From: Oscillospiraceae bacterium
GTDB taxonomy: Bacteria > Bacillota > Clostridia > Oscillospirales > Acutalibacteraceae
Assembly: GCA_902782805.1 (NCBI GenBank)
Contig: CACZON010000008.1
Span: 1-7,251, forward strand
Length of the DNA: 7,251 nt
Reading direction: 5' to 3'
Shown here: positions 1-6,775 of the stretch, one piece after another
Layout of the letters: every line of letters starts with the position of its first letter
Numbering within the stretch: the stretch's first letter is position 1
Translations under genes and position numbers: made by a program
Notes under the pieces: generated by a model
Databases searched by the model: none
What the model was told of the DNA's origin: nothing
The model's input: only the letters and a program-made list of their open reading frames with translations

Positions 1-447
1 ACCGACTTCCATAACGACATCGGAGTACATCTGGATGAATCTGCGGTAGCAGTCCCAAGCCCAGCGGGGATTTCCGGATTTCGCGGCGATTACGTTGACA
101 ACGTCTTCGTTGAGACCGAGGTTGAGGATCGTATCCATCATGCCGGGCATCGAAGCGCGTGCGCCGGAACGAACGGAAACGAGCAGCGGATTTTCGAGAT
201 CGCCGAACTTCTTGCCGGTGATCGCTTCCATTTTCTCGATATATTCCATGATCTGCGCTTCGATATCTGCGCCGATCTTCCGCCCGTCGTCATAGTAGCG
301 GGTGCAGGCTTCGGTCGTAATCGTAAAGCCCTGCGGAACCGGCAGACCGAGACCGGTCATTTCGGCAAGGTTGGCTCCTTTGCCGCCAAGGAGTTCCCGC
401 ATTTTCGCGTTGCCTTCGGAGAAAAGATATACGTATTTGTGGTCCAT
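1..447 (-). CDS. ppdK: Pyruvate,phosphate dikinase, N-terminal part (runs off left edge)
   Basis: PPDK interconverts pyruvate + ATP + Pi and PEP + AMP + PPi in the cytoplasm. In anaerobes it often serves glycolysis or PEP supply. Only the first 149 codons are in the window; the rest, including the swivelling histidine domain and the PEP/pyruvate barrel, lies beyond position 1. Translating the minus strand from the ATG at 447-445 gives MDHKYVYLFSEG, then the ATP-grasp start GGKGANLAEMTGLGLPVPQG (residues 21-40) and VRSGARASMPGMMDT (residues 92-106). K23 and R93 match the nucleotide-binding Lys and Arg of characterised clostridial PPDK (K22 and R92). The start is supported by GGAGGA at 454-459, six bases upstream, and by agreement with the family's N-terminus. 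The frame is intact to the edge. It is divergent from pth and has its own promoter. The family assignment is near certain; the role in this cell is inferred. Confidence 0.97.
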   Translation of the reverse strand, partial: MDHKYVYLFSEGNAKMRELLGGKGANLAEMTGLGLPVPQGFTITTEACTRYYDDGRKIGADIEAQIMEYIEKMEAITGKKFGDLENPLLVSVRSGARASMPGMMDTILNLGLNEDVVNVIAAKSGNPRWAWDCYRRFIQMYSDVVMEVG

Positions 448-479
448 TAATATTCCTCCATTACATATTTTACGTCCAT
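447..479 (-). other. Possible 10-codon leader ORF overlapping the ppdK start (TAATG)
   Basis: On the minus strand an ATG at 479-477 opens a frame encoding MDVKYVMEEY, with a TAA at 449-447 that shares its last A with the ppdK ATG (447-445). The ppdK Shine-Dalgarno sequence lies inside this frame, so translation of the leader could be coupled to ppdK. Its first six codons (MDVKYV) resemble the ppdK start (MDHKYV), with 14 of 18 bases identical. The frame has no Shine-Dalgarno of its own and begins only about 11 bases after the predicted transcription start. It may therefore be a chance frame or a relic of a partial duplication of the gene start. Whether it is translated is unknown. Confidence 0.25.
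454..459 (-). promoter_or_regulatory. Ribosome binding site of ppdK
   Basis: GGAGGA on the minus strand, six bases before the ATG at 447. It fixes the ppdK start against the out-of-frame upstream ATG at 479. Confidence 0.85.
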
Positions 480-497
480 GTGCAAAAAGTGTATATT

Positions 498-506
498 ATT
501 ATAGCA
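498..506 (-). promoter_or_regulatory. Extended -10 promoter of ppdK
   Basis: The minus strand carries TGC-TATAAT, a perfect -10 hexamer (503-498) with the TGn extension (506-504). There is no convincing -35 box at 16-18 bp upstream, as is common for extended -10 promoters, and the upstream DNA is T-rich. Transcription would start near 490, giving a leader of about 43 bases. Confidence 0.7.
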
Positions 507-622
507 AAAATCAAAAATAAATGCTACTGTTTTTCAAAAAAATCCCTGCAAAATTTAGCCGCCTTTTATATGCAAAATCCACAATCTCCGGGAATAATTC
601 GGGAGAACGCTTCCGAAACATA

Positions 623-650
623 TTGAAATTTCGTGAAAATATGAGATAAT
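623..650 (+). promoter_or_regulatory. Promoter of the pth-mfd-nitroreductase operon
   Basis: TTGAAA (623-628) and GATAAT (645-650) are separated by 16 bp, and a TG at 642-643 gives an extended -10 element (TGAGATAAT). This is a sigma-70/sigma-A type promoter. The predicted transcription start is near 657, about 31 bases before the pth ATG. Confidence 0.65.
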
Positions 651-687
651 AAGGAATACAGTAAACCGTAAAGGATGCAAAGCCTCT

Positions 688-1296
688 ATGTTTAAGATTT
701 TCTTCAACTCTACGCTGCCCGGCAAGGTAGAGTATATCGTTGCGGGACTCGGCAATCCCGGAAAAGAATATCAGAACACGCGCCACAACGCCGGCTTTAT
801 GGCGATCGATGCGCTCGCGGACCGATGCGGCGTCTCGATGCGGCGCCTCAAATTCAAGGCTCTGTGCGGCGAAGCGATGATCGGCGGAAAAAAGACGCTG
901 CTCCTCAAGCCGTCAACCTTCATGAACTTAAGCGGCCAGTCCGTCTGCGAGGCGATGCGCTTCTACAAAATCCCGCCGGAGAGAGTTCTCGTTCTTTTCG
1001 ACGATATCACTCTCGAACCCGGCAGGCTGCGCATCCGCAGAAAAGGCAGCGACGGCGGCCACAACGGGATGAAAAACATCATCTATCTCTCCGGATCCGA
1101 TCAGTTCCCCCGCGTCCGGCTCGGGATCGGCGCAAAACCGAATCCGGAATACAATTTGGCCGACTGGGTCCTCTCGAAATTTACGAAAGAGGAACTTCCC
1201 CTGATGGAAGAGGCGGCAAAACACGCTGCCGAGGCCTGCGAGATCATCATCGGATCGCAGGATATCGACCGCGCTATGAGTCTTTACAATTCTTGA
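688..1296 (+). CDS. pth: Peptidyl-tRNA hydrolase (Pth family)
   Basis: This cytoplasmic enzyme hydrolyses the ester bond of peptidyl-tRNAs that drop off ribosomes, recycling tRNA. The 202-residue protein is close to the usual family length. Motifs are GLGNPGKEYQNTRHNAGF (residues 20-37), KPSTFMNLSG (74-83), FDD..LEPG (104-112) and GGHNGMKNI (123-131). By alignment with E. coli Pth, the catalytic and binding residues N10, H20, N68, D93 and N114 correspond to N23, H33, N80, D105 and N126, so it should be active. The N-terminus is about 13 residues longer than that of E. coli. The only start available is the ATG at 688, because no ATG, GTG or TTG occurs in frame before the conserved core. Its Shine-Dalgarno (AGGA, 672-675) is modest and 12 bases away. 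It is the first gene of the operon, 18 bp before mfd. Confidence 0.97.
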   Translation: MFKIFFNSTLPGKVEYIVAGLGNPGKEYQNTRHNAGFMAIDALADRCGVSMRRLKFKALCGEAMIGGKKTLLLKPSTFMNLSGQSVCEAMRFYKIPPERVLVLFDDITLEPGRLRIRRKGSDGGHNGMKNIIYLSGSDQFPRVRLGIGAKPNPEYNLADWVLSKFTKEELPLMEEAAKHAAEACEIIIGSQDIDRAMSLYNS

Positions 1297-1297
1297 C

Positions 1298-1304
1298 AGA
1301 AGGA
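1298..1304 (+). promoter_or_regulatory. Ribosome binding site deciding the GTG start of mfd
   Basis: AGAAGGA lies ten bases before the GTG at 1315. No in-frame ATG precedes the conserved N-terminal region, so this site supports the GTG start just downstream of the pth stop. Confidence 0.7.
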
Positions 1305-1314
1305 ATCGTTCTTC

Positions 1315-4300
1315 GTGGAATTTCTGACGAAAGCCATCAGCGATACGCTCGGATTCCAGCAGCTTCTGGAGTGCGCCGCTGCCGGCAGGCTGCCGGCGGT
1401 CGTTTCGGGCGTTTCGGAAATTCACAAATCGAATCTCGTTTTTTCGCTTTGCCGCAAACTGCGCCGCAGAGCCTTTTTGCTGTGCCCCGATGAAGCCGCC
1501 GCCCAGAAAATCGTCGCCGATCTTTCCGCAATGGGCCTTAAAACCCTTTTTTATCCGGCGAGAGATCTCTCTCTGCGCAGCGGAGCTTCACCGTCCCACG
1601 AAAACGAACACGCGCGCCTCGAGGTCCTTTCCGCGATCCTTGCGGAGGATTTCGACTGCGTCGTCTTCTGCATCGACGCAGCGCTGCTCTATACGATTCC
1701 GCCGGAGTATCTTGAAAAAGCGATCTTTACCCTTTCTTCCGGCGAGCAAATCGCTCCCTCTGCGGTGATCGAAAAGCTGATTCTCTGCGGTTACGAGCGC
1801 AGCGACCAGGTCGAAGGACCGGGGCAGTTCGCGCTGCGCGGCGGAATCCTCGATTTTTATCCTCCGAGCGAAGGCGCTCCGGTGCGCGCCGAATTCTGGG
1901 GCGACGAGATCGATTCGCTCGCGCATTTCGATCCCGAAACGCAGCGGCGCGGAGATCCGGTCCGGTCGGTCCGCATCTGCCCGGCGGTGGAGGCCGCTGT
2001 CGGGAGCAAACCGCTCCTTGCCAAAAAGATCCGCTCCGTGATGGCGCTGCAGCGCGGAAAAAACGCACAGAAAGCAAAATCGATCCTCGAAGCCGACGCA
2101 GAGCTGCTCGAAAGCGGGCTGGCGCTCTCCTGCGCGGACAAATACATCTCCCTGCTCTTTGACCGCGTCGCAACGCTCTTCTCCTACATCGGGGAAAACG
2201 ATCTGCTGTTCGTCTCGGATTATTACGGCGTCAAGGAGCGCGAACGCGCCGCCTCCTGGCAGCAGCAGGAGGATCTGAAGGATTATCTCGAGGAGGGTGT
2301 CCTCTGCCGCGGGCTCGATACATACAGCTGCGATCTGACGTTCGCGCTCGATGAGTTTGAAAGTCGCGGCGCGATCTACCTCGATACTTTCCTGCGCGGG
2401 AACTACGAAGTCCCGCTCAAAACGATCTGTTCGCTCAACGTGCGCCAGTCTTCTGTCTGGAGCGGCGGGATCTCGCAGCTTTGCGAAGACCTGACGCAGC
2501 TTTTGGAGCTCAACTGGGCTTGCGTCGTTCTGGCCGGCAACGAAAAGGCCGCCCGTCTGACCGCGCAGGATCTCGAAGCCGCGGGAATCGCCTGTACCTA
2601 CGCGGAAAACCCGCGGGAAATCCCCCGCGGCAAGGTTTTCGTCTGTCCCGGCGCTTTGAGCGCGGGGATCGAATATCCGGAGGCGTTCTTCGCCCTGATC
2701 ACGCACGGTCAGCTTTCCTCGGCCGCGCGCAGAGCGCCGCGCCGGCGCAAAAACGGCCGCGAGATCTCCGATCTTTCCGAACTCGTCCCCGGTGATTACG
2801 TCGTCCACGTTTCCCACGGGATCGGAATCTACGACGGGATCCATAAGATCGAGATGCAGGGCATCGTCAAGGATTACATCAAGATCAAATACGCAAAAAG
2901 CGACGTGCTCTACGTCCCGGTAACGCAGCTCGATCTTGTTGCAAAATACATCGGCTCCAAAGAAGATACGGTTCTGCGCCTCAACACCCTCGGCGGTACG
3001 GACTGGCAGAAAGCAAAAGCCCGCGCGCGCAGCAACGTCAAGGATATCGCAAAGGATCTAATCGACCTCTACGCCGCGCGGATGCAGTCGAAAGGCTACG
3101 CGTTCGAGGCGGACGGTGAATGGCAGCGCGATTTTGAGGCGCGTTTTGAATACGAAGAAACGGAAGATCAGCTTCGCTGCGCCGAAGAGATCAAATCGGA
3201 TATGGAACGCCCGATCCCGATGGACCGGCTCCTCTGCGGCGACGTCGGCTTCGGAAAAACCGAGGTCGCTCTGCGCGCCGCTTTCAAGTGCATCACCGAA
3301 GGCAAGCAGTGCGCGATCCTCGTTCCTACAACGATCCTTGCCTTTCAGCATTACCAGACAATCCGCCAGCGTATGGAAGGCTTCCCCGTTACGATCGAGC
3401 TGCTCTCGCGGTTCCGTTCGCCGAAACAGCAGGCGGAAATCCTCAAAAAACTCGCGCGCGGCGAGATCGACCTCGTGGTCGGAACGCACCGGATCGTTTC
3501 GAAAGACGTCTCCTTCCGCGATCTCGGGCTCGTGATCATCGACGAAGAACAGCGCTTCGGAGTTGCGCAGAAGGAGCATCTCAAAAATCTGCGCAAAAAC
3601 GTAGACGTTCTGACGCTTTCCGCAACGCCGATCCCGCGGACTTTGAGCATGGCGCTCTCCGGCATCCGCGATATGTCGCTGATCGAGGAGGCACCCCGCG
3701 ACCGGCATCCGGTCCAGAGCTACGTCCTCGAATACGACGTCGGGATCATCTGCGACGCGATCCGCAAGGAGCTGCGCCGCGGCGGCCAGGTCTATTATCT
3801 TCACAACGATATCGCCTCGCTTGATAAAACCGCCGGTCTTTTAAAGCAGAAGATCCCGCAGGCGCGCATCGCAACCGCTCACGGCAGGATGAACGAAAAC
3901 GAGCTTTCCGCGATCTGGCAGCGGCTGCTCGATCATGAAATCGACCTGCTCGTCTGTACGACGATCATCGAAACGGGCGTCGATGTTCCGAACGTGAATA
4001 CGCTGATCATCGACAACGCCGACCGGATGGGACTTTCCCAGCTGCACCAGCTGCGCGGCCGCGTCGGGCGTTCTTCGCGCCGCGCCTACGCCTACTTCAC
4101 GTTTACACGCGATAAAATCCTCTCCGAAATCGCCCAAAAGCGCCTTACCGCGATCCGCGAATTTACCGAATTCGGTTCCGGCTTCAAGATCGCCATGCGC
4201 GATCTCGAGCTGCGCGGCGCCGGAAATCTCCTCGGCGCGCAGCAGCACGGCCAGATGGAAGCCGTCGGCTACGATCTCTATCTGAAGCTTTTGGATGAAG

Positions 4301-4788
4301 CGATCAGCCTGCAGAAAGGTGAAACCCCGCCGCCGGCCGATCTCGAATGTCTGATCGATTTGCGCATCGGCGCGCATATTCCGGAAAGCTATATCGAATC
4401 CTCGGCTTCAAGGATCGAAATCTACCGCAGAATCGCCGATATCCGCAACGAAGACGACGCTTCCGACGTGATGGACGAACTCATCGACCGCTTCGGCGAA
4501 CCGCCGACGGCGGTGCTCGGGCTGATCGATATTGCGCTGCTGCGCAATACTGCGATGCGCCTCGGCATCTACGAGATCAAAGAGCAGGATAAGCTCCTGC
4601 TGCTCTATACCCAGAAGCTCGAAATCGAAGTCATCTCGGCGTTGACCCAAACGCTCAAAGGACTTGTCGTATTCGGTTCAGGCTCGAAGCCCTATATCGG
4701 GATCAAAACCCTGCCGAATACCGAGCCGATCGAAGCAATCCGCGACACCATGCGTCTCATCGAAAACTGCCGCAAGGCAGAAGCATAA
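1315..4788 (+). CDS. mfd: Transcription-repair coupling factor Mfd
   Basis: Mfd binds RNA polymerase stalled at DNA lesions, pushes it forward or off by ATP-driven translocation, and recruits UvrA for excision repair. At 1157 residues it is full length (E. coli 1148). The UvrB-like N-terminal part includes SHENEHARLEVL (about 94-105) and GQFALRGGILDFYPP, and lacks a proper Walker A, as expected. The RNA polymerase-interacting domain starts near residue 490 (VPGDYVVHVSHGIG, 491-504) and includes DVLYVPVTQLD (530-540). The translocase has Walker A GDVGFGKT (642-649), DEEQ (743-746), SATPIPRT (769-776) and motif VI QLHQLRGRVGR (909-919). The RecG-like TRG region covers about 953-979, and the C-terminal TRCF domain (D7) follows to the end. 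No frameshift or missing key residue is seen. The start is GTG. It follows pth by 18 bp, a linkage conserved in Firmicutes, and reads on into the nitroreductase gene. Confidence 0.98.
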   Translation: MEFLTKAISDTLGFQQLLECAAAGRLPAVVSGVSEIHKSNLVFSLCRKLRRRAFLLCPDEAAAQKIVADLSAMGLKTLFYPARDLSLRSGASPSHENEHARLEVLSAILAEDFDCVVFCIDAALLYTIPPEYLEKAIFTLSSGEQIAPSAVIEKLILCGYERSDQVEGPGQFALRGGILDFYPPSEGAPVRAEFWGDEIDSLAHFDPETQRRGDPVRSVRICPAVEAAVGSKPLLAKKIRSVMALQRGKNAQKAKSILEADAELLESGLALSCADKYISLLFDRVATLFSYIGENDLLFVSDYYGVKERERAASWQQQEDLKDYLEEGVLCRGLDTYSCDLTFALDEFESRGAIYLDTFLRGNYEVPLKTICSLNVRQSSVWSGGISQLCEDLTQLLELNWACVVLAGNEKAARLTAQDLEAAGIACTYAENPREIPRGKVFVCPGALSAGIEYPEAFFALITHGQLSSAARRAPRRRKNGREISDLSELVPGDYVVHVSHGIGIYDGIHKIEMQGIVKDYIKIKYAKSDVLYVPVTQLDLVAKYIGSKEDTVLRLNTLGGTDWQKAKARARSNVKDIAKDLIDLYAARMQSKGYAFEADGEWQRDFEARFEYEETEDQLRCAEEIKSDMERPIPMDRLLCGDVGFGKTEVALRAAFKCITEGKQCAILVPTTILAFQHYQTIRQRMEGFPVTIELLSRFRSPKQQAEILKKLARGEIDLVVGTHRIVSKDVSFRDLGLVIIDEEQRFGVAQKEHLKNLRKNVDVLTLSATPIPRTLSMALSGIRDMSLIEEAPRDRHPVQSYVLEYDVGIICDAIRKELRRGGQVYYLHNDIASLDKTAGLLKQKIPQARIATAHGRMNENELSAIWQRLLDHEIDLLVCTTIIETGVDVPNVNTLIIDNADRMGLSQLHQLRGRVGRSSRRAYAYFTFTRDKILSEIAQKRLTAIREFTEFGSGFKIAMRDLELRGAGNLLGAQQHGQMEAVGYDLYLKLLDEAISLQKGETPPPADLECLIDLRIGAHIPESYIESSASRIEIYRRIADIRNEDDASDVMDELIDRFGEPPTAVLGLIDIALLRNTAMRLGIYEIKEQDKLLLLYTQKLEIEVISALTQTLKGLVVFGSGSKPYIGIKTLPNTEPIEAIRDTMRLIENCRKAEA

Positions 4789-4802
4789 ACCGAAATGAGT
4801 TC

Positions 4803-4810
4803 AAAGGAGG
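4803..4810 (+). promoter_or_regulatory. Strong ribosome binding site of the nitroreductase gene
   Basis: AAAGGAGG lies seven bases before the ATG at 4818, a near-perfect match to the anti-Shine-Dalgarno. The 29-bp gap after mfd has no terminator and no visible promoter, so the gene is probably translated efficiently from the shared mRNA. Confidence 0.85.
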
Positions 4811-4817
4811 ACAAACT

Positions 4818-5372
4818 ATGAACGAAATCATCCGTGCGATCGAAGAGAGAAGCTCCACCCGCGGTTATACCCCGGAAATGCTGACCGAAGAAGAAATCAA
4901 AGTGATCGAAAACGCGGCGCTCGCCTCGCCCACGGCGGTCAATCGCCAGGAATGGTGTTTTTCTCTGATCGGGAAAGAGATCATCGACGAGCTTGAAAAA
5001 ACGCAGCTTGCGCTTTCGCTCAAAGACGCAGACGAAGAAACGAAAAAGCGCCTTGAGAGCCGCGGCATGAAGGTGCTTTACAACGCGCCGTTCATGGTCG
5101 TGATCTCTGCGGACAAGAACTTCGGCTGGAGCAAGGTGGACGCCGGTATCGCGGTGGAAAACATCGCGCTCGCCGCCCAGGGACTCGGTCTCGGCAGCGT
5201 GATCATCGGCTGCATCGGCGCGATCTTCCAGAGCGAAGAAAAAGAGCGCTTTGAAAAGCTACTCAAATTCCCCGAGGGATACGAATTCGCGGTTGCGATC
5301 GCGATCGGCCATAAAGCGACCGAAAAAGCGCCCCACGAGAAAAAGCCCGAAAAGATCGTCCGCCTCTTCTGA
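4818..5372 (+). CDS. Nitroreductase-family FMN oxidoreductase
   Basis: This family comprises small, usually dimeric, cytoplasmic FMN enzymes that use NAD(P)H to reduce nitroaromatics, quinones, flavins or other, often unknown, acceptors. The 184-residue protein has the typical length. Evidence: the N-terminal ERSSTRGYT (residues 10-18), where R11, S12 and R15 fit the FMN-phosphate site; LASPTAVNRQEW (35-46), the usual SP[ST]A.N.Q.W signature; the central GIAVENIALAAQGLGLGSVIIG helix and strand; and a C-terminal AIAIGHKATEKAPHEKKPEKIV, matching the family's IGYP....PR....IV ending. The start is set by the AAAGGAGG site. It is the last gene of the pth-mfd operon, 29 bp after mfd and 21 bp before a strong terminator. 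The substrate cannot be told from sequence, and a link with DNA repair would be speculation based on position only. Confidence 0.92.
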   Translation: MNEIIRAIEERSSTRGYTPEMLTEEEIKVIENAALASPTAVNRQEWCFSLIGKEIIDELEKTQLALSLKDADEETKKRLESRGMKVLYNAPFMVVISADKNFGWSKVDAGIAVENIALAAQGLGLGSVIIGCIGAIFQSEEKERFEKLLKFPEGYEFAVAIAIGHKATEKAPHEKKPEKIVRLF

Positions 5373-5393
5373 TCGGACGAAAACAACCGAAAC

Positions 5394-5432
5394 AGCGGCG
5401 GATCCGGCCTCGGATCCGCCGCTTCTTTTCTT
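5394..5432 (+). terminator. Rho-independent terminator after the nitroreductase gene
   Basis: A perfect 13-bp stem, AGCGGCGGATCCG (5394-5406) with CGGATCCGCCGCT (5411-5423), closes a four-base GCCT loop. A T-rich tail (TTCTTTTCTT, 5423-5432) follows. It ends the pth-mfd-nitroreductase unit. Confidence 0.92.
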
Positions 5433-5459
5433 GAAAACGGTTTCCTGCGATGCTATACT
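5431..5459 (+). promoter_or_regulatory. Promoter of the MFS transporter gene
   Basis: TTGAAA (5431-5436) and TATACT (5454-5459) have the ideal 17-bp spacing, with TGC at 5451-5453 giving an extended -10. The -35 box overlaps the T-tail of the preceding terminator by two bases. The predicted start near 5466 leaves a leader of only about 17 bases, and rules out the in-frame ATG at 5450 as the start for this transcript. Confidence 0.8.
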
Positions 5460-5466
5460 TAAGAGG

Positions 5467-5474
5467 TAAGGAGG
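5467..5474 (+). promoter_or_regulatory. Ribosome binding site of the MFS transporter gene
   Basis: TAAGGAGG lies eight bases before the ATG at 5483. It selects this start rather than the upstream in-frame ATG at 5450, which has no Shine-Dalgarno and sits between the promoter elements. Confidence 0.9.
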
Positions 5475-5482
5475 TTTTTTCG

Positions 5483-6766
5483 ATGGAGAATCACGAAAAG
5501 CTCGGACTGCGCCGTTGGAGCGCAGTGCTTCTGGTCGGTCTCTTCGGGCAGTTTGCCTGGACGATCGAAAACATGTATTTCAACGTTTTTTTATACAATA
5601 CGATCTCGCAGGATCCCGGCTATATCGCGGCGATGGTCGGCTGGTCGGCCGCCGCGGCAACGCTGACGACGCTTCTGATGGGCGCGCTTTCCGACCGCCT
5701 CGGCAGCCGCAAAAGGCTGATCGCCTTCGGGTACATCCTCTGGGGCTTTTCGACTGCCGCCTTCGGCTACGTTACGAAGGAAAACGCCGCGAAGCTCTTC
5801 CCCGGCGCGAACGCGATCGCGGCCGCCGCAATCACCGTTGTTGTGCTCGACTGCGTGATGACCTTCTTCGGCAGCACCGCGAACGACGCCGCCTTCAACG
5901 CCTGGGTCACCGACAACACCTGCGACCGGAACCGCGCGAAGGTGGAAAGTGTCCTTTCGATCCTGCCGCTCGTTGCGATGCTGATCATTTTCGGCGCCTT
6001 CGATACGCTGACCCAGCAGGGGCGCTGGCGTGAATTTTTCAATCTCTTCGGCATCGCCGTAACCGCGGTCGGCGTGATCTCGATCTTCCTTTTAAAGGAT
6101 TCGCCGCTGCTGAGGCCTCAGAAAACCGGCGGCCTGCGCAATCTGATCTACGGGCTGCGGCCCTCGGTCGTTCGCGGTAATCCCGAGCTTTATCTCTCGC
6201 TCGGCGCGTTTTGCCTCTTCTCGATCGCCGTTCAGGTTTATTTCCCCTTTATCATCATCTATATCCAAAATTATCTCGGAATTGGCGATTACGCGCTCGT
6301 TCTCGGCGTGGTGCTGATCCTTGCTTCGGTCGCGAGCGTGATCTCCGGACGCTTTATCGACCGCGTCGGCAAGCTCCGCTTCGCGCTGCCGGCCGGACTC
6401 GTAATGCTTCTGGGTCTCGGGGGAATGTATTTTGTGCGTTCCCAAATCGGCGTGATGATCGCCGGCACGGTCATGATGAGCGGCCATATGATGCTCTCTT
6501 CGGCGCTCGCAGCCAACATCCGCGATCACACCCCGCAGGGGAAGGTCGGTCATTTCCAGGGCATCCGCATGATCTTTGCCGTGCTGCTGCCGATGATTAT
6601 CGGCCCGGCGATCGGCGCCGCGGTGATCCGCAGCAGCGAAAGCACCTACATCGAACTCGGGCAGGTAAAATCCGTTCCGACGCCGGGGATCTACCTCGCC
6701 GCCGCGGCGGCCCTGCTTCTGGCGGCGATCCCGATTCTGCTGATGCGCAGAAAGAAAAAAAGCTGA
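5483..6766 (+). CDS. Major facilitator superfamily transporter, substrate unknown
   Basis: This is a 427-residue integral membrane protein with about twelve hydrophobic segments, roughly at residues 12-38, 44-66, 78-97, 110-131, 155-173, 186-204, 236-262, 266-288, 297-314, 319-338, 355-382 and 395-420. The loop 2-3 motif A is clear (G67-A-L-S-D-R-L-G-S-R-K77), and a second copy, GRFIDRVGK, follows TM8 (about 289-297). TM1 holds a buried-looking acidic residue (W26, E29, N30). A distinctive stretch, NDAAFNAWVTD (134-144), follows TM4. The C-terminus is a short basic tail (RRKKKS). These features fit a secondary transporter of the MFS, perhaps near the sugar or drug carrier groups, but no substrate can be named. 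A longer form from the ATG at 5450 would add 11 residues and is disfavoured. It is transcribed alone from its own promoter and ends at 6783-6822. Confidence 0.92.
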   Translation: MENHEKLGLRRWSAVLLVGLFGQFAWTIENMYFNVFLYNTISQDPGYIAAMVGWSAAAATLTTLLMGALSDRLGSRKRLIAFGYILWGFSTAAFGYVTKENAAKLFPGANAIAAAAITVVVLDCVMTFFGSTANDAAFNAWVTDNTCDRNRAKVESVLSILPLVAMLIIFGAFDTLTQQGRWREFFNLFGIAVTAVGVISIFLLKDSPLLRPQKTGGLRNLIYGLRPSVVRGNPELYLSLGAFCLFSIAVQVYFPFIIIYIQNYLGIGDYALVLGVVLILASVASVISGRFIDRVGKLRFALPAGLVMLLGLGGMYFVRSQIGVMIAGTVMMSGHMMLSSALAANIRDHTPQGKVGHFQGIRMIFAVLLPMIIGPAIGAAVIRSSESTYIELGQVKSVPTPGIYLAAAAALLLAAIPILLMRRKKKS

Positions 6767-6775
6767 AAACAGCGC

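Larger units (their letters stand above)
448..687. other. AT-rich divergent intergenic region (ppdK / pth)
   Basis: This 240-bp region holds the ppdK leader and promoter on the left and the pth promoter and leader on the right. Between the two promoters there is an imperfect inverted repeat (585-606, TCTCC...GGAGA) and the heptamer TGCAAAA occurs at 481, 547 and 571. I find no RNA gene, terminator or convincing protein-coding gene in it. The contrast with the GC-rich coding DNA around it is obvious by eye. Confidence 0.75.

Noticed and set aside
675..695. Mini-ORF MQSLYV ahead of and overlapping the pth start
   Set aside because: The AAGGA motif directly abuts or overlaps its ATG, too close to work as a ribosome binding site, and six codons are easily found by chance.
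511..786. 91-codon minus-strand frame across the ppdK-pth intergenic region
   Set aside because: It overlaps the conserved start of pth and both promoters, has no good ribosome binding site and no recognisable domain.
2611..2638. Hairpin CCGCGGG / CCCGCGG followed by TTTT inside mfd
   Set aside because: The stem is only 7 bp and the T-run has four bases that do not directly follow the stem. It lies in the middle of an intact coding region, so it is more likely a by-product of GC-rich codons than a terminator.
1588..2844. 418-codon open frame on the minus strand inside mfd
   Set aside because: It is antisense to a full-length, motif-complete mfd. Its translation is rich in Arg, Asp, Ala and Glu with no recognisable domain, as expected when GC-rich codons are read backwards. 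The other long frames across mfd (928-1425, 3058-3804 and 3841-4377 minus; 3288-3824 plus) fail for the same reason.
4795..4821. Mini-ORF MSSKEDKL between mfd and the nitroreductase gene, ending in ATGA
   Set aside because: There is no Shine-Dalgarno upstream. The frame exists because it reads through the real ribosome binding site of the next gene.
5450..5482. Longer N-terminus of the MFS protein from the ATG at 5450
   Set aside because: That ATG lies just before the -10 hexamer of the apparent promoter and has no Shine-Dalgarno, whereas the ATG at 5483 has TAAGGAGG at ideal spacing and gives a normal N-terminus.
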